A DNA stretch of 64,000 bases, taken from assembly GCA_020631355.1 (NCBI GenBank), contig JAHDHL010000005.1, positions 128,525-192,524 of the forward strand, given 5' to 3'. Positions 26,068 through 34,618 of the stretch are shown here, piece by piece (position 1 is the first letter of the stretch; the number at the start of each line of letters is the position of its first letter). Both the position numbers and the translations under genes were made by a program. The DNA comes from Saprospiraceae bacterium. Its GTDB lineage: Bacteria > Bacteroidota > Bacteroidia > Chitinophagales > Saprospiraceae. The notes beneath the pieces were generated by a model that saw nothing but the letters and a program-made list of their open reading frames with translations, made no database searches and had not been told where the DNA came from.

Positions 26068-27183
26068 TCAGAAATTACTCGTGGATGTATCTGCGTGCAT
26101 CCTACTGACAGCAGCCTCCGTTGTTGCTGATTGGTTGCGGCCTTTCCAGAACATACCTCCTTTATAAGTCATGGATTCGATCTTACCTTCTTTGAATTGA
26201 AACATGCCCACCTTGATTTTTAGTTGTCCGTCGCCTCCACCTCTCTTTGAGAATCTGGAATGCTTTGGATAGGCAGATTGCTTTTTCATGCGGGCACTCC
26301 ATTCCTTGAAATACAAATCCGATACACAATACATCTTGGAATTGATGGATGAGTATTTTTGTTCCTTGATTCCCCAGTGCCACTCCTTAATCCAATGTTC
26401 GCTATCCAATTCAATAAAAACAGCCTGCAATCCTAAGACTGACTTAGGAAATGCCTTTTCAGCTTTCATGATATTAATGGGTGGATTTTCCTCTGCCATT
26501 TCTGTTTCCTTATCCCATTCGAAATGGATAGTGGTTGATGGATTAGTTTCAGGAACCAGACAATCATCCGTATCGGAAAGTAGCAAGACATAATAAATAT
26601 CCAATTGATAATGTACTTTATTCTTGAACCATGCACATTCCAATGTCGAACAATTTGCTCGGAATGCAGCACTGAATTCTAATGGGACCAATAAGGAATC
26701 ACTTGTGGATTCCTGTTCGGGTATTTGCAACTCCATCGAAAATAGCTCTAGTTTATCTGCTTGGCGCAGTGATAATAAATCAAAACCATTCAGACAGGCC
26801 CATACTTTTTTTCCCTTATCCTCCGGTTGGATGTTGATGTTTTCGATGATGTTGGATTGTGATATGGTTTCCCCTTCCTTACCCTCTAACTCCAAACGAA
26901 CCTTACCATAATAAACACTAAGGTGTTGTGATGTTATCTTCTGGAATCTTGATGTGAAGTAAGTACTATCAGCTCCTAAGCCAGATGCGGAAGTGTAAAC
27001 GATTTCATTGGTTGCATCATCATAATAATTACCAATTCGGTTGATACGATGATTATAGGTCCATTCGTGTTGGAAGCCATTCCAGAGGTAAATGGGTTTC
27101 GGTTCTTGTGCGAATAATTGGACACACAAAAATAATTGGGAAACCCAAAGAGTGATTCGTAATAATTGGTTGTGTGGGAGCAT
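26068..27183 (-). CDS. Secreted hypothetical protein
   Basis: 371 residues with a signal peptide (LLRITLWVSQLFLCVQLFAQ). The mature protein is beta-rich and polar, with a few Cys (FRANCSTLECAWF, SDTDDCLV) and a Ser/Thr-rich tail ending SRMHADTSTSNF. No known domain was recognised. There is no T9SS sorting signature at the end. It lies 20 bases downstream of the HAD-phosphatase gene's start side but with its own start, so co-transcription with the upstream genes is not certain. Confidence 0.6.
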   Translation of the reverse strand: MLPHNQLLRITLWVSQLFLCVQLFAQEPKPIYLWNGFQHEWTYNHRINRIGNYYDDATNEIVYTSASGLGADSTYFTSRFQKITSQHLSVYYGKVRLELEGKEGETISQSNIIENINIQPEDKGKKVWACLNGFDLLSLRQADKLELFSMELQIPEQESTSDSLLVPLEFSAAFRANCSTLECAWFKNKVHYQLDIYYVLLLSDTDDCLVPETNPSTTIHFEWDKETEMAEENPPINIMKAEKAFPKSVLGLQAVFIELDSEHWIKEWHWGIKEQKYSSINSKMYCVSDLYFKEWSARMKKQSAYPKHSRFSKRGGGDGQLKIKVGMFQFKEGKIESMTYKGGMFWKGRNQSATTEAAVSRMHADTSTSNF

Positions 27184-27203
27184 GTCTATTTTAGGATTTA
27201 ATT

Positions 27204-27866
27204 TTATGAATATAATTGGAATATATTGAATGTAGTCAAGTCGTCGTAATGATGTTTCATGCCATGTTCAGAAAGTATCTTCTTATGCTTCTTACCGATT
27301 CCGATGAATTCAATATCGAGTTGCTTAGCAGTCTTGAGGTCCCAAAGTCCATCACCGACGGATATAATACTTTCGAATGCTTGGATACCGTAAAATTCGG
27401 ATGCTTTCTGAATGGCTTGTCGTACAATATCCGCTCTGCCCTGTAAGTTATTCGAAGCAACAAGTACTGCATCGGAATAGCTAATGCCAATGGAATCCAG
27501 TTTATATTTGGCAGCTTGCCATAAGGAACCTGTTGCATAACAGACATGATATTCCGAGTGAATTTCTAAATCATGAATCAGTTTCCTGGCTCCTGGAATT
27601 TCTTGGATAGGAATGGATGCCATTCCCTCCATTAGATAAGATTCGAATTGGTTCAGTTCCACCTCAGAGAATATAAGATGAGTATCATTCTCATAAATGG
27701 TCTTGGCAATATAGGAATCTGTATGGTGTTTATAATCCTTGAAATGGGTATCCATTTCCTGAACGCCCATTTGCCTGAGTGCTTGGATGAATGCAGTTTG
27801 GTGTATCGTTACACTATCCGTCAATGTTCCATCAATATCAAATACGATGAGTTTACTCTTATTCAT
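27204..27866 (-). CDS. HAD-family phosphatase (phosphoglycolate-phosphatase-like)
   Basis: 220 residues. Motif I VFDIDGTLTD carries the nucleophile Asp10 and acid/base Asp12; a helical cap follows (residues about 17-85); motif II is CYATGS at about 113-118; motif IV is ISVGDGLWDLKTA. The cap type places it with subfamily I small-molecule phosphatases, such as phosphoglycolate or pyrophosphatase-like enzymes. The substrate cannot be named. Its start overlaps the stop of the upstream DUF6796-like gene by 4 bases, so the two are translationally coupled. Confidence 0.82.
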   Translation of the reverse strand: MNKSKLIVFDIDGTLTDSVTIHQTAFIQALRQMGVQEMDTHFKDYKHHTDSYIAKTIYENDTHLIFSEVELNQFESYLMEGMASIPIQEIPGARKLIHDLEIHSEYHVCYATGSLWQAAKYKLDSIGISYSDAVLVASNNLQGRADIVRQAIQKASEFYGIQAFESIISVGDGLWDLKTAKQLDIEFIGIGKKHKKILSEHGMKHHYDDLTTFNIFQLYS

Positions 27867-28510
27867 TCATGGAGTTTTTTGGATAAGGCCCACCAACAGA
27901 TAGCAATGAATATTCCATTGGATAGATTGAATCCCGCAACAATCAATACATTTCCAATTAGGGGAAGTGCTACATACAAAAGAATAAGCAAGGCATAGAT
28001 GAATGCAGGATTGAAAGCAATAACCCATTTGGGAAAGAGGGTTTTACCTTTCCATATTCTGATGGAAAGCAACAGTGTAATGAATACCAAACAAGTCCCC
28101 ATTAGTATTTCTAATGGTTGGTATAACAGACGATATGTCTCAAGAATATCAAGGTCCTGTTCACTTGTTTTTACAATAACTCCTAGGAAAGTCACCACTG
28201 CATGATACACGATACCCAATAAAAAAAGGAATGCCAATGCGCCTAAGAATAGCTTAGCCTTGGAGGGATGGTTGGGATATAAGGCCTTGCATATTTCCCT
28301 GAATCCTAGCAATTCAAATCCGATGAAAAGAATCCCAAGATAATAACCCCAGATGATGCGTTCCTTTGAAATGCCATTGAAGAACTGATAATCCCCTAAG
28401 TGATAATTACCATCAGGATGATATAATAACAATATATCTGCAATACAACCCAGTACAGCTGCGACTATTCCGATAAAGAATAGCTTTTTATTATATGATG
28501 GTTTATTCAT
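27863..28510 (-). CDS. Six-span membrane protein, DUF6796-like
   Basis: About 215 residues from the ATG at 28510 (MNKPSYNKKLF); the frame is open to 28531. Six hydrophobic spans are visible: about 11-29, 55-73, 88-109, 128-147, 162-181 and 186-204. The loop after span 1 contains LLLYHPDGNYHLGDYQFFNGIS, and the second half is short-looped. I place it with the DUF6796 family by memory of the pattern, with moderate confidence. It is an inner-membrane protein of unknown function, coupled by a 4-base overlap to the HAD phosphatase. Confidence 0.6.
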   Translation of the reverse strand: MNKPSYNKKLFFIGIVAAVLGCIADILLLYHPDGNYHLGDYQFFNGISKERIIWGYYLGILFIGFELLGFREICKALYPNHPSKAKLFLGALAFLFLLGIVYHAVVTFLGVIVKTSEQDLDILETYRLLYQPLEILMGTCLVFITLLLSIRIWKGKTLFPKWVIAFNPAFIYALLILLYVALPLIGNVLIVAGFNLSNGIFIAICWWALSKKLHE

Positions 28511-28686
28511 ATATTTACTACTTTTGAACAAATGAGAAAATCATCCTTTCCAATATAAGGATGTCCTTTAAAAAGGAAGCTATACTGATTGGTATTTGGA
28601 TTGAGATTAGTCAATGGTATTTCTATACAGATGGGATGCCTTGGAGTACATAATCCAATTATTTCTGAGTATAAATCATATTTACA

Positions 28687-29535
28687 ATGGCGGAGGCAAT
28701 TACGCAAAACTTGGATTTGGGTAATGGATTGACCAATGAGTTGTCCATTTATCGTACAGTGGAGAATACCAATAACGTAGTTTTGGTATTACCTGCACTA
28801 GGTGTGCGTGCATCATATTACAAACCCCTGTGTATTGCATTTGCCCAGAATGGATTACATGCGGCCACCGTGGATTGGCGGGGCAACGGAACTTCTAACG
28901 TGAGGCCATCCTATGAAGTGGATTTTGGTTACAAGGAATTAATAGAGGACACAGTCAAGGCCATATTCCAATTGGATAAGGCTTTTCCCCAGTCCAGAAA
29001 AATCATCGTTGGCCATAGCCTTGGGGGACAGTTGGGTTCGCTCATTATTTCACAGCATCCACTTTTGATAGAACAATTGTATATCGTGGCGGGATGTAAT
29101 GTGTATTACGAGGGATTCGGAAAGACAGCCAATAAAATCAGAAGGGTTGCCAAATGGATTTTTCCTGCTGTATCCACATTCTTTGGTCATTTCCCGGGGA
29201 AAAGATTAGGATTCGGAGGTAGGGAAGCCAGAGGTGTTATGGCAGACTGGTGTGCCAATGCCTTAACAGGCAACTACAAGCCGAAAGGAGTGGATTTTGA
29301 TTATGAGGAAGCAATGGCCAAGTGTACCAATCCCATATATGCCATTTCCCTAGAGGGGGATGATATGGCACCCAAGGAAGCAGTGGATAATCTTGTGCTC
29401 AAATTCCAATCCAGTCAGGAACGATTGCATTATAGAGCGCAACCATCTGATTTCGGAGTGGATCAACTCAATCATTTCAGCTGGGTGAAGACACCTGGGT
29501 ATGTGGTTCGTTTTGTCAAGGACCGCTTTTTCTAG
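28687..29535 (+). CDS. Alpha/beta-hydrolase
   Basis: 282 residues. The nucleophile elbow VGHSLGGQ holds Ser111, the oxyanion region lies in VLPALGVRASYY, and the catalytic His is probably in LNHFSWVKTPGYV near residue 270, with an acid in the preceding strand. There is no signal peptide, so it is cytoplasmic. The family includes esterases, lipases and thioesterases with many substrates. It stands alone, divergent from the DUF6796-like gene. A substrate cannot be inferred. Confidence 0.82.
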   Translation: MAEAITQNLDLGNGLTNELSIYRTVENTNNVVLVLPALGVRASYYKPLCIAFAQNGLHAATVDWRGNGTSNVRPSYEVDFGYKELIEDTVKAIFQLDKAFPQSRKIIVGHSLGGQLGSLIISQHPLLIEQLYIVAGCNVYYEGFGKTANKIRRVAKWIFPAVSTFFGHFPGKRLGFGGREARGVMADWCANALTGNYKPKGVDFDYEEAMAKCTNPIYAISLEGDDMAPKEAVDNLVLKFQSSQERLHYRAQPSDFGVDQLNHFSWVKTPGYVVRFVKDRFF

Positions 29536-29729
29536 GTCGCATCTGACTTTTATCATCATCCCCAGACTCTCATCATTACATTCTTACTATCCAAGTAGGA
29601 TAACAATTCGCTTCCGAGTACTGGATTTTGAGTAAATGTCCCAATTTTCATTAGAATGTCTGTTTCGACATCAGTTAGGTTCCGATTTTGGAACCATCAA
29701 TGCTCGAACCAATTTTTAAAAACCAAAGG

Positions 29730-30379
29730 ATGAAAGGAAAACAATCACTCACCAGCTATGGGCTGGCTGTTATCTTATTGTATTTTGTCGGTATCCCGAT
29801 ATTACCTGCACAACACCTCGTCAATAAGGGAGCAACCATTAAAATTAATTCGGGAACACATGTGAATCTGGACCTATGAGAGTGCTGATGAAATTCACCT
29901 TGTCACATCGGGCAATAGCCAACTGATGGTCAATAGTGTAGGTCGGGTAGGTCTGGACCAGGTATCTCCTGCTACTGATTTTCATATCCGCCAATCCCAA
30001 CAAAACATAACGGGAGGTACTGGTGGTATCACTTTCGAGGAATCGAGTGATGCTACGGATACTTGGAGGGTTTTCCATATTGGTATCTATCTGAGTTTCA
30101 ATAAGGGTGATGATAGGGTAGCATATACCAAAGGAATGGAGATGAAAAGTCTTGGGATTCATTGCTCAGGAAGTAGCACCATTATTTCCAGAAATGGTGG
30201 TGACCGGAGAGGATGGTAAGCTGGGAATGACCTATTCCACAGTTGGAGTTATTGCCATCAAGGCGATTCAGGAACAACAGGAAATCATTGATTCCCAAAA
30301 GGCAGAGATTGAACAGTTGAAGCAAAAGAATGCGAATTTTGAGAAAAGATTCAAGGCATTGGAGGAGGCCTTGAAATAA
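29730..30379 (+). pseudogene. Decayed S74-peptidase (intramolecular chaperone, tail-fibre-like) gene
   Basis: Three fragments line up: an intact signal peptide and start (29730-29879, ending at an early TGA), a middle part in another frame (about 29880-30150, VTSGNSQLMVNSVGRVGLDQVSPATDFHI... ), and an S74-like end in a third frame (LGFIAQEVAPLFPEMV, GMTYSTVGVIAIKAIQEQQEIIDSQKAEIEQLKQ, to 30379). S74 domains fold trimeric tail fibres and surface proteins and cut themselves off. Here the length is far below the family's, and at least one stop and one frameshift interrupt it, so it looks like a relic of a larger surface protein. Confidence 0.7.
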
Positions 30380-30398
30380 ATCAGCGCCAATGTTATGT

Positions 30399-30440
30399 GC
30401 GCCTCACCGAACAGTTAGTATTCGGTGAGGCGCATCTTTT
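30399..30440. terminator. Bidirectional terminator between converging genes
   Basis: A perfect 13-bp stem (GCGCCTCACCGAA / TTCGGTGAGGCGC) with a 9-base loop is followed by ATCTTTT. It ends the S74 relic on the plus strand and the small membrane protein on the minus strand. Confidence 0.8.
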
Positions 30441-30627
30441 ATAGGATATACTCATCACTATCATCCTTGTTTTCCTTATTGGAAATGACCCATTCATTCT
30501 GGGATTTATTTTTTTCGTCACGTTTGAATAATGGAATTAGGATGGCCCCGAATGAAGCAGCAAAACCGGCTAGTAATATGAATAGGGCAAAAAGCAAGAG
30601 TCTAAGGAATCTTCTGAATTTTTGCAT
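30439..30627 (-). CDS. Small membrane protein (62 residues)
   Basis: From the ATG at 30627 (MQKFRRFLRLL) this is 62 residues; the open frame extends to 30687 but adds an unlikely N-terminus. A hydrophobic span at about 9-30 (LLLFALFILLAGFAASFGAILI) is followed by a charged tail (FKRDEKNKSQNEWVISNKENKDD). The size and layout suit a single-pass inner-membrane protein, but I do not recognise a family. It shares the bidirectional terminator at 30399-30440 with the S74 relic. Confidence 0.5.
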   Translation of the reverse strand: MQKFRRFLRLLLFALFILLAGFAASFGAILIPLFKRDEKNKSQNEWVISNKENKDDSDEYIL

Positions 30628-30757
30628 AATAATGACTTTGGAACATGATATCAGAAGCCCTACCACATGAATGCATGAATGCATCATTCCAAAATGATGG
30701 TGCTAACAAACATGTAAGTAGCTAGGCCAACTGAATCGTAAGAAATAGAATGGTATC

Positions 30758-31138
30758 TCAACCTTTGATAAGAGGAAAAAGGCCAGTCATCTCTGGGATA
30801 CATCCGGAAGAAGTAGATTGTAGAAGCCATTGCATCATCCAAGATGAATGATGGTGGACATCCCTAAAACCTGATACAGGATTCAGGATTCGGAATGTGA
30901 ATGGACTTGTTATTTGTCTGAAGCAGAAGAATGGAGTCTTTCCTAGGAAAACTGCTTTTTGGAAAGGAATAATAGATGGCTGAGCAAAGGAGGATTTTCC
31001 TTTCTCCAAGGCAACTTCCACATCTCCTACTGAGTCATATGAGTATCCACCTGCATCATACCCTGTTCCGAAGAACAGACCGATGGTCATTCCTAGTAGG
31101 CATATAAGTTGTAGGCGGATATGTATCCATTTTTCCAA
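30758..31138 (-). CDS. Doubtful secreted protein frame
   Basis: 126 residues with a possible signal peptide (LQLICLLGMTIGLFFGTGYDAGG). The rest has no recognisable domain and an odd composition late in the frame (HHHSSWMMQWLLQSTSSG). The start, CAT at 31136-31138, is preceded by an A/T-rich stretch, and the neighbouring membrane-protein gene stops 48 bases upstream on the same strand. Codon choice does not clearly mark it as a gene. I list it at low confidence. Confidence 0.35.
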   Translation of the reverse strand: MEKWIHIRLQLICLLGMTIGLFFGTGYDAGGYSYDSVGDVEVALEKGKSSFAQPSIIPFQKAVFLGKTPFFCFRQITSPFTFRILNPVSGFRDVHHHSSWMMQWLLQSTSSGCIPEMTGLFPLIKG

Positions 31139-31185
31139 ATGAAAAGACGTTTATTCTACTACAAATCAGAAAGGTTGAAAGTTGT

Positions 31186-31620
31186 CTATACCTGATCCAA
31201 AACCTTGGATAATTCAGCTTCCTTGAGTTTTTCCTTATCCTTTTTGGTCCGATAAATCCAAGCAAGGAATATGAATCCGGGAGGGGCCATCACTAGGGTA
31301 GGAATGGTACTCTCGATGGGAAGTGGAGTTCCTTTCATCACATGGATGGTATATACTGCTCCTGTAGTGATGCAACTGGCTACGAGTGTGCCGAGTGCGA
31401 TACCCATGAACTTATTTTCTGTTTTGACAGCAATGATTTCAGAAATCCTGACACAGGCACCACCGAAGAAGAAAGTATAGAATGCCTGTTTGAGCGCCGC
31501 CACAATGGCTTGGTCGAATCCGAATTCCCGATTGACGAAATACACCATTCCACCCATGATGAGTGCACCCGCTGTGGCAGATTTGATACTAATGAAGTCC
31601 CGTAAGGTGTATTTGCCCAA
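31186..31620 (-). CDS. Membrane protein of unknown function (144 residues)
   Basis: 144 residues with hydrophobic spans at about 15-30, 38-60, 70-92 and 106-122, then a Lys-rich cytoplasmic tail (YRTKKDKEKLKEAELSKVLDQV). The Gly-rich spans (GALIMGGMVYFV, GIALGTLVAS) recall small channel-like or L-alanine-exporter proteins, but I cannot assign a family. It is separate from the anti-sigma gene by 70 bases on the same strand. Confidence 0.6.
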   Translation of the reverse strand: MGKYTLRDFISIKSATAGALIMGGMVYFVNREFGFDQAIVAALKQAFYTFFFGGACVRISEIIAVKTENKFMGIALGTLVASCITTGAVYTIHVMKGTPLPIESTIPTLVMAPPGFIFLAWIYRTKKDKEKLKEAELSKVLDQV

Positions 31621-31690
31621 AACTAAAAATTTTGAACAAAGATAATTATTAGTTTCTAAAAATCAGGAATGGATAATATCACTCCATCTT

Positions 31691-32449
31691 TCATATACGA
31701 GTACTCGCAACCAAGCGACTTACGGTAGGATGGTGGCTTCCACCAGTGGGTTCTACTGTAATATTCAGACTCGTAGCATTCGTCTTGAATGGCAAGGTGA
31801 ATAATCCCTCACTATTCTTTTTGATGACTCCCATATTGACCATTTCCCCATCCACATCAGCCCATAATTGGAAACAATGTGCTTCGGGTGGTTCGGGTAA
31901 GTGGACGATGTTCATAAAGGAAGCTTCTGCAGCCTTATTCCAATAGGCATTGGCCTCCAGGCCGGAACCCATTCCATTTCCGTTGAGGCTTACCTTTTCA
32001 GTAAGATGATGACTCAGAATGAAGTGTTCCTTTTCCAATTCTGCAAAGGTCTTATCCTTGGCTTCGCATGCAGCCTTAAGTTCAGCGTACTGCTCCTTTG
32101 TTTCGGAGTATTGGTTCTGCAAATCCTTTTGCTGATAAAACAAGAACAAGGTACTGGCCAGAAATACCATGGCAACACCAGCCATAATGGAAGTAAGGCC
32201 ATTCCATTTGGAAGCTGTTGAGGCTTCTATATTACCCATGATTTTCTTCTTGAGCGAAGAAGGCATCGTAGCCCTGTATTTCATGGCGAATTGTTCTACA
32301 TCATCCTGTAGTTTCTCATACACCTCCTTGACTTCGGGATATCGTTCGATATACTGCTCTACCTTTAGGGTATCGCTTTCGGAAGTCAGGCCCATTAGGT
32401 ACTCCTCTAGGAGTCCGGATTCTAAAAATGACTGAATATTATGCTCCAT
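31691..32449 (-). CDS. RskA-like anti-sigma factor
   Basis: 252 residues. The N-terminal 80 residues are a cytoplasmic helical anti-sigma part (LLEEYLMGLTSESDTLKVEQYIERYPEVKEVYEKL), followed by one transmembrane span at about 86-105 and a coiled-coil-like stretch, then a C-terminal RskA domain (HLPEPPEAHCFQLWADVDGEMVNMGVIKKNSEGLFTLPF). It has no zinc-binding HxxxCxxC motif. It should hold the ECF sigma factor encoded 1 base upstream (stop 32451) at the inner membrane until an extracytoplasmic signal triggers its proteolysis. The two genes form an operon facing the fasciclin gene. Confidence 0.85.
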   Translation of the reverse strand: MEHNIQSFLESGLLEEYLMGLTSESDTLKVEQYIERYPEVKEVYEKLQDDVEQFAMKYRATMPSSLKKKIMGNIEASTASKWNGLTSIMAGVAMVFLASTLFLFYQQKDLQNQYSETKEQYAELKAACEAKDKTFAELEKEHFILSHHLTEKVSLNGNGMGSGLEANAYWNKAAEASFMNIVHLPEPPEAHCFQLWADVDGEMVNMGVIKKNSEGLFTLPFKTNATSLNITVEPTGGSHHPTVSRLVASTRI

Positions 32450-32450
32450 G

Positions 32451-33017
32451 TTAAAATAATGCTGCCATTATAATGATAATATTGAATTGGTGTTCAATGA
32501 AAACACGCCTTAATTGCCTTAACCCGATTTTTAGTCGCGTTTTGACGGTTCCCAGCGGAATGTCCAATGATTCACTGGCTTCTTTCTGGGTCATTCCCTT
32601 GAAAAACAGTACCTCAATAACTTCCTTGTACTTGTCTTCCATCATGTTCACCTTGTCCCTGACATCAATATATTCGGGTCTGATGTGTTCAAGGATAGGA
32701 TCGTGTTGGGTAAGGGTATGGTGCTTAAGGGTATTATCCCTATCATTATTTCTTTTCCTGATCTTATCAATTGCCGTATTCCTTACGATGTTCAGTAACC
32801 AAGTGAATAACTTGGCTTTCTTCGGGTCGTATCTCTTTGCGTTCTTCCAAATCTTAATGAAACTTTCCTGCATGACATCCTCTGCTTGTGCGGAATCCCC
32901 CATCATTTTCAATGCAATACCATATAGTGTATCGCCATAGTACTCCATGACGAGTTCTATACTCTTTTTATGTTGCTTCCGCAGTAGCGGAACGATTATC
33001 CTTTCAATTGCACTCAT
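32451..33017 (-). CDS. ECF (group IV) RNA polymerase sigma factor
   Basis: 188 residues. Region 2 is visible as LVMEYYGDTLYGIALKMMGDSAQAEDVMQESFIKIWKNAKRYDPKKAKLFTWLLNIVRN (described in pieces), with the acidic AEDVMQESF and the WL..IVRN core helix. Region 4 is VLFFKGMTQKEASESLDIPLGTVKTRLKIGLRQLRRV. There is no zinc-binding domain. The anti-sigma gene follows directly. It is divergent from the fasciclin gene, which is a likely target. Confidence 0.92.
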   Translation of the reverse strand: MSAIERIIVPLLRKQHKKSIELVMEYYGDTLYGIALKMMGDSAQAEDVMQESFIKIWKNAKRYDPKKAKLFTWLLNIVRNTAIDKIRKRNNDRDNTLKHHTLTQHDPILEHIRPEYIDVRDKVNMMEDKYKEVIEVLFFKGMTQKEASESLDIPLGTVKTRLKIGLRQLRRVFIEHQFNIIIIMAALF

Positions 33018-33113
33018 GTTCTTTTAACAATTATTTAAGAATTCATCGAAATCTGCATGGTGGTGCTTACTCGTATGTGGGTTGTATTATTTATCATCAA
33101 AATTGAAATCGTT

Positions 33114-33680
33114 ATGAAAATGAGATTCTTGTTATTTTGTTTAATCACTTTCACTGTTTTCGGACAAATTGAGGCACAATGTGGCGGAAATAGCCATGCA
33201 AAGAAGACCACTCACCATTACAACAGGAGCCATCAGAAGGATATTGTAGAGACAGCTGCGGATGCAGACCAATTCTCTACCTTGGTGGCGGCTGTTAAGA
33301 CGGCGGGCCTGGTCAGTACCTTACAAGGAGATGGCCCCTTTACCGTTTTTGCACCTGTGAATTCTGCCTTTGATAAATTGCCGGAGGGAACAGTAGCGTC
33401 CTTATTGAAGCCTGAGAATAAGTCCACACTGACTAAGATTCTGACCTATCATGTAGTAGCAGGGGAATTCAAGGCCAAGGATGTTGTAGCAGCCATCAAG
33501 GCCTCGAACGGCAACTTCACCATAGAAACCGTTAGTGGTGATAAATTGGTTGCCAGTTTGTCGGGAAGTACTGTTTTATTAACGGATGAGAAAGGGAATG
33601 TAGCTGCCGTAACACAAACGGATGTAGATACTTCCAACGGGGTTATCCATGTGATTGATTCGGTAGTGATTCCTAAATAG
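33114..33680 (+). CDS. Secreted fasciclin (FAS1) domain protein
   Basis: 188 residues from the ATG at 33114 (MKMRFLLF); the frame is open from 33057. A signal peptide ends near GQIEAQ. The single FAS1 domain shows ADADQFSTLVAAVKTAGLVSTLQGDGPFTVFAPVNSAFDKLPEGTV and the conserved Tyr-His LTYHVVAGEFKAKDV (broken for description), ending NGVIHVIDSVVIPK. FAS1 proteins are adhesins or surface structures. It faces the ECF sigma/anti-sigma operon, an arrangement like the mycobacterial SigK-RskA-Mpt70/83 system, where the fasciclin proteins are the sigma targets. Control by this sigma factor is therefore plausible but inferred. Confidence 0.88.
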   Translation: MKMRFLLFCLITFTVFGQIEAQCGGNSHAKKTTHHYNRSHQKDIVETAADADQFSTLVAAVKTAGLVSTLQGDGPFTVFAPVNSAFDKLPEGTVASLLKPENKSTLTKILTYHVVAGEFKAKDVVAAIKASNGNFTIETVSGDKLVASLSGSTVLLTDEKGNVAAVTQTDVDTSNGVIHVIDSVVIPK

Positions 33681-33738
33681 GATACTCGATGGAATAGTGA
33701 ATTGAATCAGATTTAACCTTTAGCTAGTCTATGATTCT

Positions 33739-33766
33739 AGGCAGTGCGTATTGCGTACTGCCTTTT
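33739..33766 (+). terminator. Probable terminator after the fasciclin gene
   Basis: A 7-bp stem (AGGCAGT / ACTGCCT) with an 11-base loop is followed by TTTT. It is 59 bases past the stop codon at 33680. Confidence 0.6.
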
Positions 33767-33817
33767 GGTGATTGAACCAAGTAACAAGAATCCCGTTTCC
33801 TATAAAACGATGATATT

Positions 33818-33988
33818 ATGTTTGGAATATTCAAGAAAGATCCCATTAAGAAATTGGAAAAGGAATACCAGAAGATACAGGAAGAAGCCATGCACATCCA
33901 ACGGAGTGGCGACCTGAGGGCCTATGCAGAAAAAATCAATGAAGCGGAAGAAATCCTCAAGAAGATAGAAGCGCTTAGAGGTAATTGA
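33818..33988 (+). CDS. Small Lacal_2735/DUF6435-type protein (56 residues)
   Basis: Read directly: ATG at 33818, TGA at 33986-33988. The sequence begins MFGIFKKDPIKKLEKEYQ and continues as a single amphipathic helical peptide (KIQEEAMHIQRSGDLRAYAEKINEAEEILKKIEALRGN, described in pieces). This matches the small Bacteroidota family Lacal_2735. The N-terminal MFGxFKK pattern is typical. The function of the family is unknown. The peptide is soluble and probably coiled-coil. It lies between the fasciclin and MORN genes with its own gaps on both sides. Confidence 0.75.
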   Translation: MFGIFKKDPIKKLEKEYQKIQEEAMHIQRSGDLRAYAEKINEAEEILKKIEALRGN

Positions 33989-34057
33989 TTGTAACGTATC
34001 TTATTTTTTTCATTATGGGTTTAAAACAATTATTTCCCAATCTTTTAAACCTGAAAA

Positions 34058-34531
34058 ATGAAAAGTATATTTTTTGTTTCAGTCTTTGTTTTATTCCATA
34101 CTTATATTTTTACTCAATCCGATAAATCCTATATAAGGGAATTCGATAAGGAAAATATTGAATTGGATGGAAATGTAGCAGATGGAGAATGGAAACATTT
34201 TTTTGATGACGGTACCTTACATGTAAAAGGTCAGTTCAAGGATGGTAAAAAATCCGGTAAGTGGTATTTTTATTATCCTGATGGTAATGTGAAATCCATA
34301 GGCCGTTATGAGGCTGACAACGAAGTAGGGGACTGGATTTATTTTGATGAGAAAACAGGATTCATTCTAAAGGATGGCCAATATTCAGATGGTAAAATGA
34401 ATGGTCAATGGAATTATTATGATGAAAGGGGACAATATAAATTCGCTATCCTATATGAAGATGACAGTCTGAAAGAATTCATCAATGATAATGAGACCAA
34501 AGTAAAGACATATGAATTGAAATCAGAATAA
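34058..34531 (+). CDS. Secreted MORN-repeat protein (YwqK-like)
   Basis: 157 residues with a signal peptide (SIFFVSVFVLFHTYIFTQ). Five MORN-type repeats of about 20-23 residues are visible, for example GEWKHFFDDGTLHVKGQFKDG, GKWYFYYPDGNVKSIGRYEA and GQWNYYDERGQYKFAILYED. MORN repeats form beta-rich surfaces; in secreted Bacteroidota proteins their role is unknown, although some are annotated as YwqK-type antitoxins. It is single and ends with a 16-bp-stem terminator at 34552. Confidence 0.75.
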   Translation: MKSIFFVSVFVLFHTYIFTQSDKSYIREFDKENIELDGNVADGEWKHFFDDGTLHVKGQFKDGKKSGKWYFYYPDGNVKSIGRYEADNEVGDWIYFDEKTGFILKDGQYSDGKMNGQWNYYDERGQYKFAILYEDDSLKEFINDNETKVKTYELKSE

Positions 34532-34551
34532 TTCATTCATGAATAAAATGA

Positions 34552-34595
34552 AAGTCCCGCATTTCAGGTAATACTGAAATGCGGGACTTCTTTTT
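34552..34595. terminator. Bidirectional terminator between MORN and metallopeptidase genes
   Basis: A perfect 16-bp stem (AAGTCCCGCATTTCAG / CTGAAATGCGGGACTT) with a 6-base loop GTAATA is followed by CTTTTT on the plus strand. It separates the converging genes that end at 34531 and 34619. Confidence 0.85.
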
Positions 34596-34618
34596 GTAGG
34601 AATATTAATTTATAATTC

